DNA of 64,000 nucleotides from Lepidostoma basale. Taxonomy: Eukaryota; Arthropoda; Insecta; Trichoptera; Lepidostomatidae. The stretch spans positions 558,001-622,000 of the forward strand of contig JAHDVF020000866.1 of assembly GCA_022606425.2 (NCBI GenBank). The letters are read 5' to 3'. The notes below the pieces were generated by a model that did no database searches, had not been told where the DNA came from, and saw nothing but the letters and a program-made list of their open reading frames with translations. The position numbers and the translations under genes were made by a program. Positions 13,601 through 21,859 of the stretch are shown here, piece after piece; the stretch's first letter is position 1; each line of letters starts with the position of its first letter.

Positions 13601-16600
13601 TCGTCATAAAGGTCACTGTAGCTACCGATCTTTACGCCTTGGTAAGTGAATCGCATGACTTGCTCAATAGGTGTGTTATCGATTATCAGTTTACATCTAA
13701 GCAGCTCTTTTGATATTGTTAAGCGTCATAACGAGTATTTCGCATAACGAGCAAAACAGATTGTAAAAAAAGAGTTGTCGAATGTTATTTGTAGGAGTTT
13801 GAAACAGTACCTGTGGAGTCTAAAGTCAACGAGATTGTGTCTTTGGCCAACACCATGGGACTAGCTAGAGGTGGACACCAACGATATTGATGAGCTTGTG
13901 GAAGAGTATGGTCAAGAGCTGACCACTGAAGGAGTTGCATAGTTTCACAGCAAGAAGTTACGGAGGAGAGTTTGTTAGTGGAGGGGGAGGAAGTAGCAGA
14001 GCCACAATATTTTAGCGCAATAAGATAAATTCTGAAAGTATGGGAAACTTTTGCATCGTAAATTGGGAAGCATCACCCTAATAAGGAGGTAGCTATGCGT
14101 TCTACAAATTTATTAAATGTTAATGCTGTCTCATTTTCACCAAAATTTTATAATAATTCACCAATAGAGACTTCTAGTAAAAAATAATTAATTATTTGTA
14201 ATAAAATATACTGTTTTTTTTAATTGTTTTTAGCAAATCGATATCGCATACCTGATTATTATCCTCCTAGACAATTTATAAGTATGTAATTTTATTTGAT
14301 TAAAAGTGTGTTTTTCGGCTTAGAACGCATTAACGTATTTTATATTGATTTATAATGAGTAAGATTCTGGAACGAATTATTCTAGTTATGAGAGGTTCCA
14401 CTGTAATGCATATTTTTCCATTATCTGTGAATTAAACTTTAACCGCCTTACCGGGCAAGGTAATTTTCCGAGAAATGTGCAAAAAAAGCAGGTTTTTTAT
14501 TAATGAAATTTAATTATATATTAATTTGATTTTTTAAAATTACGAAACGTCAAATACTCGGCCGCACACTTCGCCTGCCCCTTGTAAAACTATCATATTT
14601 ACTCAAGTTTTGCTAGCACACGCGCGTATCCCTAATAGTTTGTACATTTTATGTACATTACTTTTTCTCAAGCGCGTACGTGATACGGGATAGCTCAGAA
14701 TGGTACAGTCAAAGTTAACGTATCACGTACGTATAAAAACGTACGTTAAAACTCTCTGTCATTATATAAAACTCACTTATTTATTTTATCATGTCTGTCA
14801 TATCTCTGGAAGGCGACGGGAAACTACAACATTAAAGGCCTAAGTGGCATTCCAAGAACTAGCAAAAATCTTACACTGCAAACGAATGCCTTGTAAGTTG
14901 TAAAAAAATAAAATAATTTTTAAAAGTCTGTTACTAATTTGGTTCATTGAAATTTCTTGATTGAAGTTTATTGCAAATAAAAAAGTCTTTTGTAAAGTAT
15001 ATCTAGGGCACGGCCACACCGGAGTGCCAGAGTTGGAGAGTCAAGATGAACAGCTGACGAATTAATGTATGGCGTACTATCGGACCGGCCGCACTATACT
15101 CGTATGCTTCGCGCCACAGTGCGTGGTCACAAGCCACCTGTGTCTTGACTCCTACTCTGGCACTCCAGTGTGGCCGCACCCATAATGTTTTTTCACTTGT
15201 CTTTTAGTTTCGACCAGCATCAGAAGATGGCAGCTAGCTGCTGAAACCGGTCGAAACTTAAAACAAACAAATGAAATAAAACTAAATATACGAGTATACT
15301 GTAAAGACATTTTTCATATATTTATATTTTTTGTTTTCGATATGTTTGTTTTCAATCAAAACTGTATTACATTAATAATTATGTGATACAGTAGAACCTG
15401 GAATTGGCAAAACTCTATAATTGGCAGAAAAGTTCCGATCCCACCCCCTTGGATCACTAAAACCTCTTTAATCGAAAAAAAGAAACCTGTTTGATTAAAC
15501 TCGACATTAAAATGTCGGGCTAAAGCCCTAATGCTCTGTAATTGGAGAGCACTGCCTTCTCGATCTCTGTAAACTAACTGACAACTCCTCAGCATTTGTT
15601 CTGTACTCATCGAAAGTGGTCCATTTTAGATCGCAATGTTTTACAAACGTAAATATAAAGGCCTTGATTTGAGCTCGAAACTAAAACTAATCCAAGAATT
15701 TGACGCCGTTAAATCTCTCGAAGAACTGTGCAACATTTTTTGCGTGTGAAACAGGCCCATCTAACAGTTTTTTTTCAAGACAATAATTTAATTTATTGTT
15801 TGTATGTGTATGCACGATGTACTATGCTGGGGCATCTGGGGCAGGGAAAGGCGTTTGTAATGGAGCCATCACCGTCTCCTAGTGGTCTCTCCTTTCTCCT
15901 CCTTCTCATCTCAGCGGCGTCGTCTCTGCGTCGTGCTTCAGAGTCTTTTGTGCCTTTTTGTACTGCTGTTCTCCACCTAGGTCTGTCCTCTGCAGTCTTT
16001 CCCCAGCAATCACAGTCGATGCCAGTCTTTTGTAGGTTTCCTTTAAGGGAGTCCCTAAAGCGTTTCCTCTGACACCGTATGAGCGTTTTCCTTGGGTAAG
16101 CTGTGGTGGTTAATTGACCACCCTAGGTCTGGTCCCTTGTCATTGGTTGGGTTAAGCGATCGCTTTATGTTAACAACATTCCCCATTCCGCCCTTCTTAC
16201 GACCACCACGTCACACAAATTTGGGATAGGAATGGGGAATGTTGTTAACATAAAGCGATCGCTTAACCCAACCAATGACAGGTCATAAGTCTTGTAAACG
16301 CTTCGATCACCATATTACGTTTCCAAAAACAATTTACATCTTCGTCTCTATTGAAATACAATTAATCCTTAAAGTTGATATGTATTTTTGGAATCACCTA
16401 CCGTTCAACGATATGAAACGACCTTCACCAAACAAATCGTGAATCCCGAGCCAAATATTAGTATTTTTACTCCTATACTTAATCAGAGCGTTCAGCTCGG
16501 CCTCGATTGTCGGCACTGCCAGCTGAGCGCCTTCGGAGGCGCACGTATCCACCGCCTGCTGCCAGGTCACCTTCGTGGTGTGCTCCTTGTAGAATGTTCT

Positions 16601-19600
16601 CGACCCACGGTCGTACACATAGTCATTTCTGTTGAAGGAAGCGCCTGAAAATGATTTTTTATGTTATAACAATAATATGCTAATTTTTAAAGCGCCGTTT
16701 TTGTGATGTAATCACCTCAAGGGCGCATTAAGACGTGTCTTAAATCTAAATGTAAACGCTGCATCTGATTGATATTCGCGATCGATTTGAAAGTATAATA
16801 GAACAAAATATGCAAGTTTTAAATTGGGTATGAAATATGGAAAGTATGGGTTTTGAGCTTAGATCTGAAGTTTGTCGGATCATTTATGCGTCTGATGTGT
16901 GAAAGAAGATTGTTCCAAGCTGATGGACCGGCTATCGCAAACGCTCGATCCCAGAAATTTGTACTTGGGCAACGCTTTGGCTCAACTAATCTTCCTATTG
17001 CCGAGGAATTCGCCGAGCGAACTGTGGATTTCCTTGTATATAGGCGGTCCGTTATACAGAGTTCGGAAATATAATTTGGAACCATTCCATGTAGCGCTTT
17101 GAAGACTGTCCAGCAGAGTTTATAATGGATTCTTTATGGACTCTTAAGCCATTGAAGTTCTTTGAGATGTTGTGTTGTATGTGACTTTTTTGAAATGCCT
17201 TTAATGAGTCTTGCTGCTGGATTGAACGCAGATTGAAGTTATGTATAATATTTTTACTGTAAAAGTATTTATAATATGAATATGTATCTGTAATGACTCT
17301 CTTAAACCTTAACTTTGGCAGAGTTTGGTGTAGTAATAATAATAAGTTGGATTTTTTCTTGAACAATGATGTAATCCAATTTAAATCATTAATAAGAATA
17401 CGTTATAGCAGTTTAAATACATTTTATGGGAAAGACATATAAATAATTATCAAATATTTTGAACATAATGTCTCAGCAAGGCAAAACATTTAATAATGCC
17501 TTTACAAGGCAGAACATCTCGTTTTAATTGAATATAATAAAAATACTGGAAATGACCCGTTTCATTAAAAAAATCAAATAAAACAAAAATTGATATTTAA
17601 AATATCATGGCTAAGTTTACTGTTATTAATGAAAATATTTTTTTTACAAATATATTTTTTTTAAATGTATATTTAGTTAAAATCCACTAATGTTTGTGAC
17701 TTCGGCAGCTCTATATTCGGTATTTATTTATTCTTCTAAATATATTTCATTGCCTTCAAAGTACTCCCATCCCGATACAATCCACTCATGTCAACGTTTT
17801 TTCCGATCCTCGAAATAATAGGTAAAGTAGATTTTTTTAATAGACGCACAGCGATTTGGTTTTTCGAAATGTCTGATATTTGAAAATATCCTTGTTAGCT
17901 GAAACCTGGTGCTCATTAAATATATAAGAAAACTTTATAAAAACATACGTTTTTTCAATATAATATCAACACAATTTGGAGTAACGCATCTTTGCTTAAA
18001 AATTACGTAGTATAATATCGAGTCTAGCTTGATAGATACTATATCGACAAACATAAAAATCTAGATAATTTATAAAACTTTTATTTGATTAAATTTCCGC
18101 TTCATCCCTGGAAGACATATGCTGCGAAAATTATTATAGTGAATTGCACAATATTATGCGCAAGTATGCATATGTGTATATGCATTCAAATACATATAGT
18201 ATGTATATGGACAAATGTATAAAAGAGCTGAAAGGGTTGGATGTAGGTGCCAAAATGAGCGGAGTGTCAGTAAGCTGTCTCTTGTATGCGGATGACGCTG
18301 TCCTTCTTGCAGACAACGAGCATGAACTCCTGGTGAATTGTATGTATGAAGTATGCATGCGAAATGATCTGATGATGAATGTTAATAAGTCCAAGGTAAT
18401 GATTTTTGAAAAGGAAGAAACCACGACAGTCTGCGACATTAGCGTGAATGGTGAAAACTTGGAGCAAGTAGTTGAGTTCGTGTATTTAGGTAGTATGTTT
18501 ACAAGAGATGGGCGAGTGGAGAGGGATATTGAAAGAAGGGTTGGGGCAGGCAACAAAGTGAATGGTGCACTTAAAGTTGTCATCGCAAACAAAAACCTAT
18601 TCGAAAAGGTAGAATAGCAGTGCACAATGGTGTTCTTCTACCGACTCCTATGTATGGAAGCGAAGCATGGAACTGGCAAAAGAAGGATGAAAGTAGAATA
18701 TATGCAATAGAAATGAGATTTCTTAGACGAATGTGTGGATACTCTGTGTATGATAGAGTGTCGAATGAAAATATAAGAAGTGAATGCGGTGCGAATGATG
18801 GTGTCATGAACAAAATAATGAAAGGATCATTAAGATGGTTTGGATGCAAATGGAACCAGAAATAGAGGAAGACCGAGGAAAACGTGGCATGATCAAATAA
18901 ATCAAATATTGAATGTCAGCCATGTGAGGAGTCAGAGAAATCAGGAAAAATATGTCAGGAAAGAAAGGTGTGGCAGTCCATTCTTTCTGCCTACCCCTTC
19001 GGGGAGACGGCGTGATGGTTAGTTAGTTAGTATGTGTATTCATGGATAAAATATTCACTTAAATATAATGAATATTTAGAAAGATGTTGCGGTTTGCAAC
19101 GTTAGGAATGTGGCATTTAAACAATGTCAGAAGAAAAAAAACGCCGAAATGTTTGCAAAAAAAACATTGATTTGAATAATTTTTTTAACTACGACAGAAT
19201 ACGGAATTTAAGGTAGATGAATGCGTTTTTAATAAAATATTGAATTATTCGCAACGATTGCTCAAAAAGTTTTCATTAAGAAGCGTAATTTTTTTTTTTT
19301 ACAAAACGCTTTCGCGAAATATATTAATATTTTACGGTGAATTCGCTACAATTTATATTCTTTGTTTTTCGAAATTAGACGCCGAACCAAAGATGCCGAC
19401 TTCATGGATATAGCTATATTAAAGTGGTAATGGGCTGGACATATAGCCAGACAGGAAGTACAGATGGACACCCAGAATACTTTGGAGGTCATGGACAAAG
19501 AAAAGGAGTATTGGAAGGCCACTTAAAAGGCCACTTAAAAGGCCACCTCTTCATTCGTGTCAAAACGGTATCCCCGGAGCGGTCTCATAAGCTTAAGGAA

Positions 19601-21724
19601 TAGCCAGAAGTCCCACGGTCCTAAATCAGGCGAATGCGATGGTTGTGGAACGATAAGAATTGATTTTTTGCATTTGAGCATTGATTCACAGACTTCAACG
19701 CGACGCTGTTATTCCAAAAAAATAGTATTTTTGCCACCAAACGAGATTTCAGGCATAAAACATCTTTCAAAAAGGTCTGGACTGATCCAAATGAAATGTT
19801 AACAGTATCAGCGAGGTCTCTTATTGTCAGTCGACGATTTTTGAGCACCTAATCTTTGATATCCTTGACGCGTTGTTCATCAGTTGATGTTGATGATTGT
19901 CCAGGGCCAATTTTGTCTTCAACGCCTTCTCTGCCTTTGATGTTTATACCACTTGTAAATTTTTTTTGTGATATAACCTAGTCACCAAAGACTTTCTGCA
20001 ATATTTTCAACGTGTCTGCAGCAGAAATTTTATTCCCCAAACAAAATTTAATGCAACTTTTGCTCAACAAAATTAAAAAATCGTACAAGTAACTTTATGT
20101 TGTTCACAAAACACGTCCATAACTATTGGAAAAATGCAGACATTGACATGAAAATTTGACACAGATGTCGGTGACCGTACTACCAACCTAAAAAAACATT
20201 TGGCAGAATCGAAGAGCCCGCGTATTTTAAATAAAAAAATTAACTTACTTTTTTAACACAGTAGTAAACATTATTGAATTTTAACTTAAAATATAATATA
20301 TACTAAGAGATTTTTTACAATTTATTTTTATTTTCATCACTTTCATTATTTCAAGTTTATGATTAAAAATGTGATATTAGAACAGTGCTGTAAATTTAAC
20401 AGTTAAAACTGTTGAAGTATCATTGTATTCCGGGCAAAACAATGGATTAAATTGGATGTACTTAAAACAAAATAAATAAACATTAAAGTTTCATATGTAT
20501 TAAATCTTATTCCGTTTGATTTTTATTTTGAACTAAAACTAATCAACAATTGAAATAAAACTAAATACACTTTATTAAATACGTAAAAACTTTTTTTCTT
20601 TCATTATTCATAAAAAACTTCCACCAAAATATCCTATTTATGACATTCATATTTTAAATTGGGTGGTTTATGAAGTGCAGTTTACATGAATTAATCATCT
20701 CAAAGGCGCGGTAGAAAAAACACACGTACGAGTAACAAACTAACGATAATTTATACACATTCAAAATGAATACTGGTTCTGATTTTGAAAATTTGGTTTG
20801 GTTCATGTGGTGCTCCCGTAAATTTGGATATATTTCGTGTATAAGTGAATTATTTTGGTCAATTTGATTGTTGCCGCACTTTATAATAGTAAATTGTGAC
20901 ACATAATACGTTTGTACTGTTTTGATGTTAAGATTATACAAGTTTTTTCGTTTATATAAAGAATTTCGACAGGTGTAAAAATACATTTTTATTTGTTCCA
21001 ATGACAATTAGAATCATTTCTTCAATATTATTTTAAAGTTCTTGCTGGTGTTGGTTTGTAAAGTGCCTAATTACTGCTAATTTAGAAAAACGGTGAATAC
21101 GTGGAACATAAATTAAATAGAAAATATGTGCCCCATCTAAAAATAACATTTTGTGTTAAATTATTTTTATTTTGTTATTTTATTTGATATCATTGTATTT
21201 TATATTCTTTGTTTCAGATTTATTTTTTGGATGTTGGACGATCGAAATGTGCGCGGGGGATGCCTATTGGTGGCGATGAGGTTCGCAACAGAGAAGGATG
21301 GAATGCCGCATCGGTTGAAGTGTGACAGTCCATTCTTTCTGCCTACCCTTTCGGGGAGACGGCGTAATGGTTAGTTAGTTAGTTCACAACGAAATCTGCG
21401 CTTGATGTAGTCGATCAACATTTCCAGCAATACAGGAAAGTTTGAATAAATGCGACTTAATCTCGATCTAAACACTGACTGGCTTACAGCGCACTTGAGG
21501 TCTTATGGGGTAGGAAAATATTATCTAAAACTACATAACTTTTGTCTATGTCATTGCTCCTAAAACTGCATTACATTTGTCTATGTCCAAAAGTGGTCAG
21601 TGGTAGAAACAAAAGATACTATAGAGGAAAGTGTGACAATATCAAAAATATACTCACTCTTTTGAGTAAAAGATGTTAATAAAAGATAGAACGAGACGAA
21701 TGCTCCGGCCATGGGTTTGTTCAT
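814..21724 (-). CDS. Lectin 1: secreted three-CRD C-type lectin, seven coding exons
   Basis: Joined on the minus strand from exons 21658-21724, 16402-16644, 12891-13067, 10732-10986, 7946-8143, 4942-5202 and 814-1046. All junctions are AG/GT, all introns are phase 1, and the frame is open to TAA (477 residues). The order is signal peptide, CRD1 (exons 2+3), CRD2 (exons 4+5), CRD3 (exons 6+7). Families of this kind are secreted pattern-recognition lectins that bind microbial sugars in haemolymph; that role is inferred. CRD1 and CRD2 keep EPN and YND, so mannose-type Ca-dependent binding is plausible. CRD3 does not. Introns are swollen by transposons (about 21 kb in total), and a Transib transposon lies in the promoter. 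Whether it is still expressed cannot be seen. Confidence 0.87.
1755..4237. mobile_element. Possible Helitron/Helentron-like element in lectin 1 intron 6
   Basis: Begins TCTATATAAATAAAAGGCAA and ends GCGAAGCG...CCGGGTCAGCTAGT with a small hairpin. These ends resemble lepidopteran Helitron-like repeats as I recall them. The segment has no counterpart in the matching lectin 2 intron. No Rep/helicase is encoded. It holds a tandem duplication and an RTE tail fragment (about 3055-3150). Confidence 0.45.
2408..2740. repeat. Two-copy tandem repeat, 160-bp period
   Basis: The block beginning AATGAATACAGTTTCTTCTG repeats almost exactly after 160 bp (2411 and 2571). A third partial start appears at about 2760. 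It is internal to the Helitron-like segment and noncoding. Confidence 0.85.
4443..4866. repeat. TTAA-type long-TIR MITE, copy 1
   Basis: Ends TTGTATCTCAATAGA... and ...TCTATTGAGATATAA, in inverted orientation, with GCGATCGC-containing subterminal repeats. Flanks TTGA/TCAA look like a mutated TTAA duplication. It has no coding capacity. Confidence 0.75.
4942..5202 (-). CDS. Lectin 1 exon 6: CRD3 N-terminal half
   Basis: 87 codons, phase 1-1, with an ATTTCAG acceptor and a GTATGT donor. Motifs are [39 protein letters not shown] and [10 protein letters not shown]. It is nearly identical to 29467-29724 of lectin 2 apart from one extra codon. MITEs flank it on both sides (4443-4866 and 5313-5867). 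Confidence 0.9.
5313..5867. repeat. TTAA-type long-TIR MITE, copy 2
   Basis: Terminal inverted repeats run inward about 130 bp, from TTGTATCTCAATAGAGACGA at the left end. TTAA flanks both ends (5309-5312, 5868-5871). The arms contain GTTAAGCGCACGC where copies 1 and 4 have GTTAAGCGATCGC, so there are two subfamilies. Confidence 0.85.
5985..6102 (-). repeat. tRNA-derived SINE, family 2, decayed copy
   Basis: Minus-strand copy of a SINE also found at 44897-45060 and 51168-51303. It has a tRNA-like head with A-box and B-box positions and a body containing GAGCAGAAAATAGCTCAT. The head is damaged here. Confidence 0.6.
6120..6352 (+). mobile_element. RTE-type LINE fragment
   Basis: Encodes [34 protein letters not shown] and LKWQWAGHV. 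It is the same family as 31395-31905, with an internal codon loss and truncated both ways. After it, native intron homologous to lectin 2 resumes at about 6370. Confidence 0.75.
6650..6790 (-). mobile_element. Tail fragment of LRGEKYRLL-family LINE
   Basis: Minus-strand remnant of the 3' end also present at 26865-27325 and 60062-60510 (ttcttctt, then GTCAGATCCCCCGATGTCGG). Very short; assigned by similarity within the window. Confidence 0.55.
7018..7500 (-). mobile_element. Mariner transposase remnant, N-terminal half
   Basis: Minus-strand pieces read [23 protein letters not shown], then [31 protein letters not shown] and [14 protein letters not shown]. These match the N-terminal helix-turn-helix region of mariner transposases. 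A frameshift lies near 7270. The catalytic half and both TIRs are missing. Confidence 0.75.
7560..7920 (+). mobile_element. LINE ORF2 C-terminal fragment (RWxRQRRR family)
   Basis: Reads [21 protein letters not shown], then [22 protein letters not shown], then a frameshift into [12 protein letters not shown]. The same family occurs at 13160-13725, 35862-36055, 37395-37880, 41432-41815 and 51480-51700. Clade not recognised with confidence. Confidence 0.7.
7946..8143 (-). CDS. Lectin 1 exon 5: CRD2 C-terminal half and linker
   Basis: 66 codons, phase 1-1, the same length in all four paralogues. It shows [10 protein letters not shown] (EPN), GFYNDNDC and FFVCKK, then the linker [13 protein letters not shown]. 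The linker Cys probably pairs with the first Cys of exon 6, making CRD3 a long-form domain. Confidence 0.9.
8222..8430 (+). mobile_element. HMERM-family LINE fragment shared with lectin 2
   Basis: Encodes a decayed [27 protein letters not shown] stretch. The copy at 32370-32575 sits at the same place, upstream of exon 5 of lectin 2, with alignable flanks on both sides. The insertion therefore predates the duplication. Confidence 0.8.
8575..8745 (-). mobile_element. CR1-like LINE tail remnant
   Basis: Similar over its length to 16850-17060, which encodes [20 protein letters not shown] on the minus strand. More decayed here. Confidence 0.5.
8750..9860. other. Lectin 1 intron 4, no gene seen
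   Basis: No supported coding sequence. At about 9660 the minus strand has GGTTTGAATCCCC, which looks like a tRNA B-box in an otherwise unrecognised SINE-like stretch (about 9540-9790). Confidence 0.4.
10045..10697. repeat. Compound AT / TAA microsatellite
   Basis: Long runs of (AT)n, (TAATAA)n and (TATG)n with CTGCTC interruptions. It ends about 35 bp from the exon 4 donor of lectin 1. The long open frames here (Ile-Tyr repeats) are artefacts of the repeat. Confidence 0.95.
10732..10986 (-). CDS. Lectin 1 exon 4: CRD2 N-terminal half
   Basis: 85 codons, phase 1-1. It has [38 protein letters not shown] and TLDG. The GTATTT donor lies about 35 bp from a 650-bp AT microsatellite. The exon is much richer in G+C than its surroundings, as are the matching exons of the other lectins. 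Confidence 0.9.
11468..12500 (+). pseudogene. LINE reverse transcriptase C-terminal region, open 340 codons
   Basis: The longest open frame in the window. It has the RT catalytic [13 protein letters not shown] motif, then [58 protein letters not shown] and an end at SAYPCGETA, with a GTTTGTTT tail. It is 5'-truncated: it lacks the endonuclease and most of the RT. This is the master sequence for the HMERM-family fragments in this window. It lies in intron 3 of lectin 1. Confidence 0.85.
12891..13067 (-). CDS. Lectin 1 exon 3: CRD1 C-terminal half
   Basis: 59 codons, phase 1-1. It contains [12 protein letters not shown] (EPN motif, mannose-type in this family), GGYNDVNC (YND in the WND position) and the closing FVC. 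It ends in a short linker before CRD2. A Tigger transposon (13138-14403) sits about 70 bp upstream of its acceptor. Confidence 0.88.
13138..14403 (+). mobile_element. Tigger/pogo-type DNA transposon with nested LINE
   Basis: TIRs CAGTGGAAAATCTCATAACG and (reversed) CAGTGGAACCTCTCATAAC, flanked by TA. Residual transposase C-terminus at about 13795-14190 on the plus strand ([35 protein letters not shown]). A minus-strand LINE fragment (about 13160-13725) is inserted near the left end. Heavily decayed. Confidence 0.75.
13160..13725 (-). mobile_element. RWxRQRRR-family LINE fragment nested in Tigger
   Basis: Minus-strand frame reads [36 protein letters not shown] and [22 protein letters not shown]. 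It begins (minus-strand 3' end) with a GAA-repeat tail at about 13160, inside the Tigger left end. Confidence 0.75.
14448..14760. repeat. Unclassified dispersed repeat, copy 1
   Basis: About 300 bp shared with 59404-59692 (AACCGCC...TTAATGAAATTTAAT, CTCGGCCGCAYACTTCGCCTG, CAAGCGCGTACGTGATAC). Contains an inverted GTACGTGATAC / GTATCACGTAC pair. No coding frame; class unknown. Confidence 0.75.
15006..15181. repeat. 176-bp foldback MITE
   Basis: Arms of about 40 bp: GGGCACGGCCACACCGGAGT at the left and its complement CACTCCAGTGTGGCCGCACC at the right. No clear target duplication. Noncoding. Confidence 0.8.
15389..15749 (+). mobile_element. Tigger/pogo 5' end with transposase N-terminus
   Basis: A CAGTAGAACCTGGAATTGGC terminus is followed at 15636-15749 by 37 codons ([20 protein letters not shown] then [15 protein letters not shown]), matching the pogo-type psq DNA-binding start. 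Stops there; the rest is deleted. Confidence 0.65.
15832..16095 (-). mobile_element. LINE tail with C-terminal zinc-finger-like motif
   Basis: Minus-strand frame reads [39 protein letters not shown] and FPCPRCP. The same tail lies at 42213-42640 on the plus strand. CR1/L2-like by recall; clade unproven. Confidence 0.65.
16133..16361. repeat. TTAA-type MITE, copy 3, left end lost
   Basis: Both GCGATCGC-bearing arms are present as a tight inverted pair, but only the right terminus (CTATTGAAATACAA then TTAA at 16362-16365) remains. Confidence 0.75.
16402..16644 (-). CDS. Lectin 1 exon 2: CRD1 N-terminal half
   Basis: 81 codons between a TTTTCAG acceptor and a GTAGGT donor, phase 1 at both ends. 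It shows the start of a short-form [28 protein letters not shown] (first conserved Cys) and [11 protein letters not shown], ending FISLNG. A TTAA-type MITE ends only about 40 nt beyond the donor side. Confidence 0.88.
16819..17085 (-). mobile_element. CR1-like LINE C-terminal tail
   Basis: 88 open codons on the minus strand with [20 protein letters not shown] and [10 protein letters not shown], the classic C-terminal signature of CR1/L2-type ORF2. Lies in intron 1 of lectin 1. Confidence 0.75.
17400..18130. other. AT-rich intron, no gene seen
   Basis: Part of lectin 1 intron 1. About 17230-17400 is alignable with 37870-38000 of lectin 2. The remainder shows only AT-rich sequence without recognisable repeats. 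Confidence 0.5.
18180..19030 (+). mobile_element. HMERM-family LINE fragment with GTTA tail
   Basis: Frame 1: [46 protein letters not shown]. Then a frameshift at about 18610 and [21 protein letters not shown]. Internal deletion near 18845. Ends GGGGAGACGGCGTGATGGTT followed by AGTTAGT. Confidence 0.85.
19555..20190 (-). mobile_element. Mariner transposase remnant (cecropia-like)
   Basis: Minus strand reads [14 protein letters not shown] at about 20020, [19 protein letters not shown], then [19 protein letters not shown]. Frameshifts and stops throughout. The catalytic region is lost. Confidence 0.7.
20200..21150. other. AT-rich intron, no gene seen
   Basis: Part of lectin 1 intron 1. I see no protein-family signal, tRNA or inverted repeat that stands out. 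Confidence 0.4.
21166..21393 (+). repeat. Short nonautonomous element sharing the HMERM LINE 3' end
   Basis: Body TTGGACGATCG...GATGCCTATTGGTGGCGATG joined to the LINE terminus (TTTCTGCCTACCCTTTCGGG then a GTTA tail). Copies at 58860-59125 (+) and 40505-40665 (-). Looks like a SINE-like passenger using LINE machinery. Confidence 0.75.
21658..21724 (-). CDS. Lectin 1 exon 1: signal peptide
   Basis: A 67-nt exon beginning ATG with MNKPMAGAF, followed by a hydrophobic run ([10 protein letters not shown]) and a GTGAGT donor, ending in phase 1. It is too short to stand out as an ORF. I found it because the same exon occurs at 38362-38428 and both splice in frame to exon 2. A second in-frame ATG four codons in could also serve as the start; the upstream one is chosen because lectin 2 keeps only that one. 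Confidence 0.8.
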
Positions 21725-21859
21725 GTTTGTGATGAGGACGCTAAAGACAACAACTTGTAGCTAGCGAGAAACTGATGAAGATAATTGCTTCAAATGGTCT
21801 TTTGAAAGCAGACATGCCACGTCTCGCCACGGATTCCACTCGTCACTAACGCTACAGCG
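21725..21859 (-). promoter_or_regulatory. Lectin 1 proximal promoter / 5' UTR
   Basis: Strongly conserved with 38429-38565 upstream of lectin 2. On the minus strand it contains ATCAGTTTCTCGCTAGCTAC about 60 nt before the ATG; ATCAGTT fits the arthropod initiator consensus, so transcription may start there. No TATA box. Upstream continuity is broken by the Transib insertion. Confidence 0.5.

Noticed and set aside
15356..15610. 84-codon minus-strand frame
   Set aside because: It overlaps the terminal and 5' noncoding part of a Tigger-like element and resembles no protein I know.
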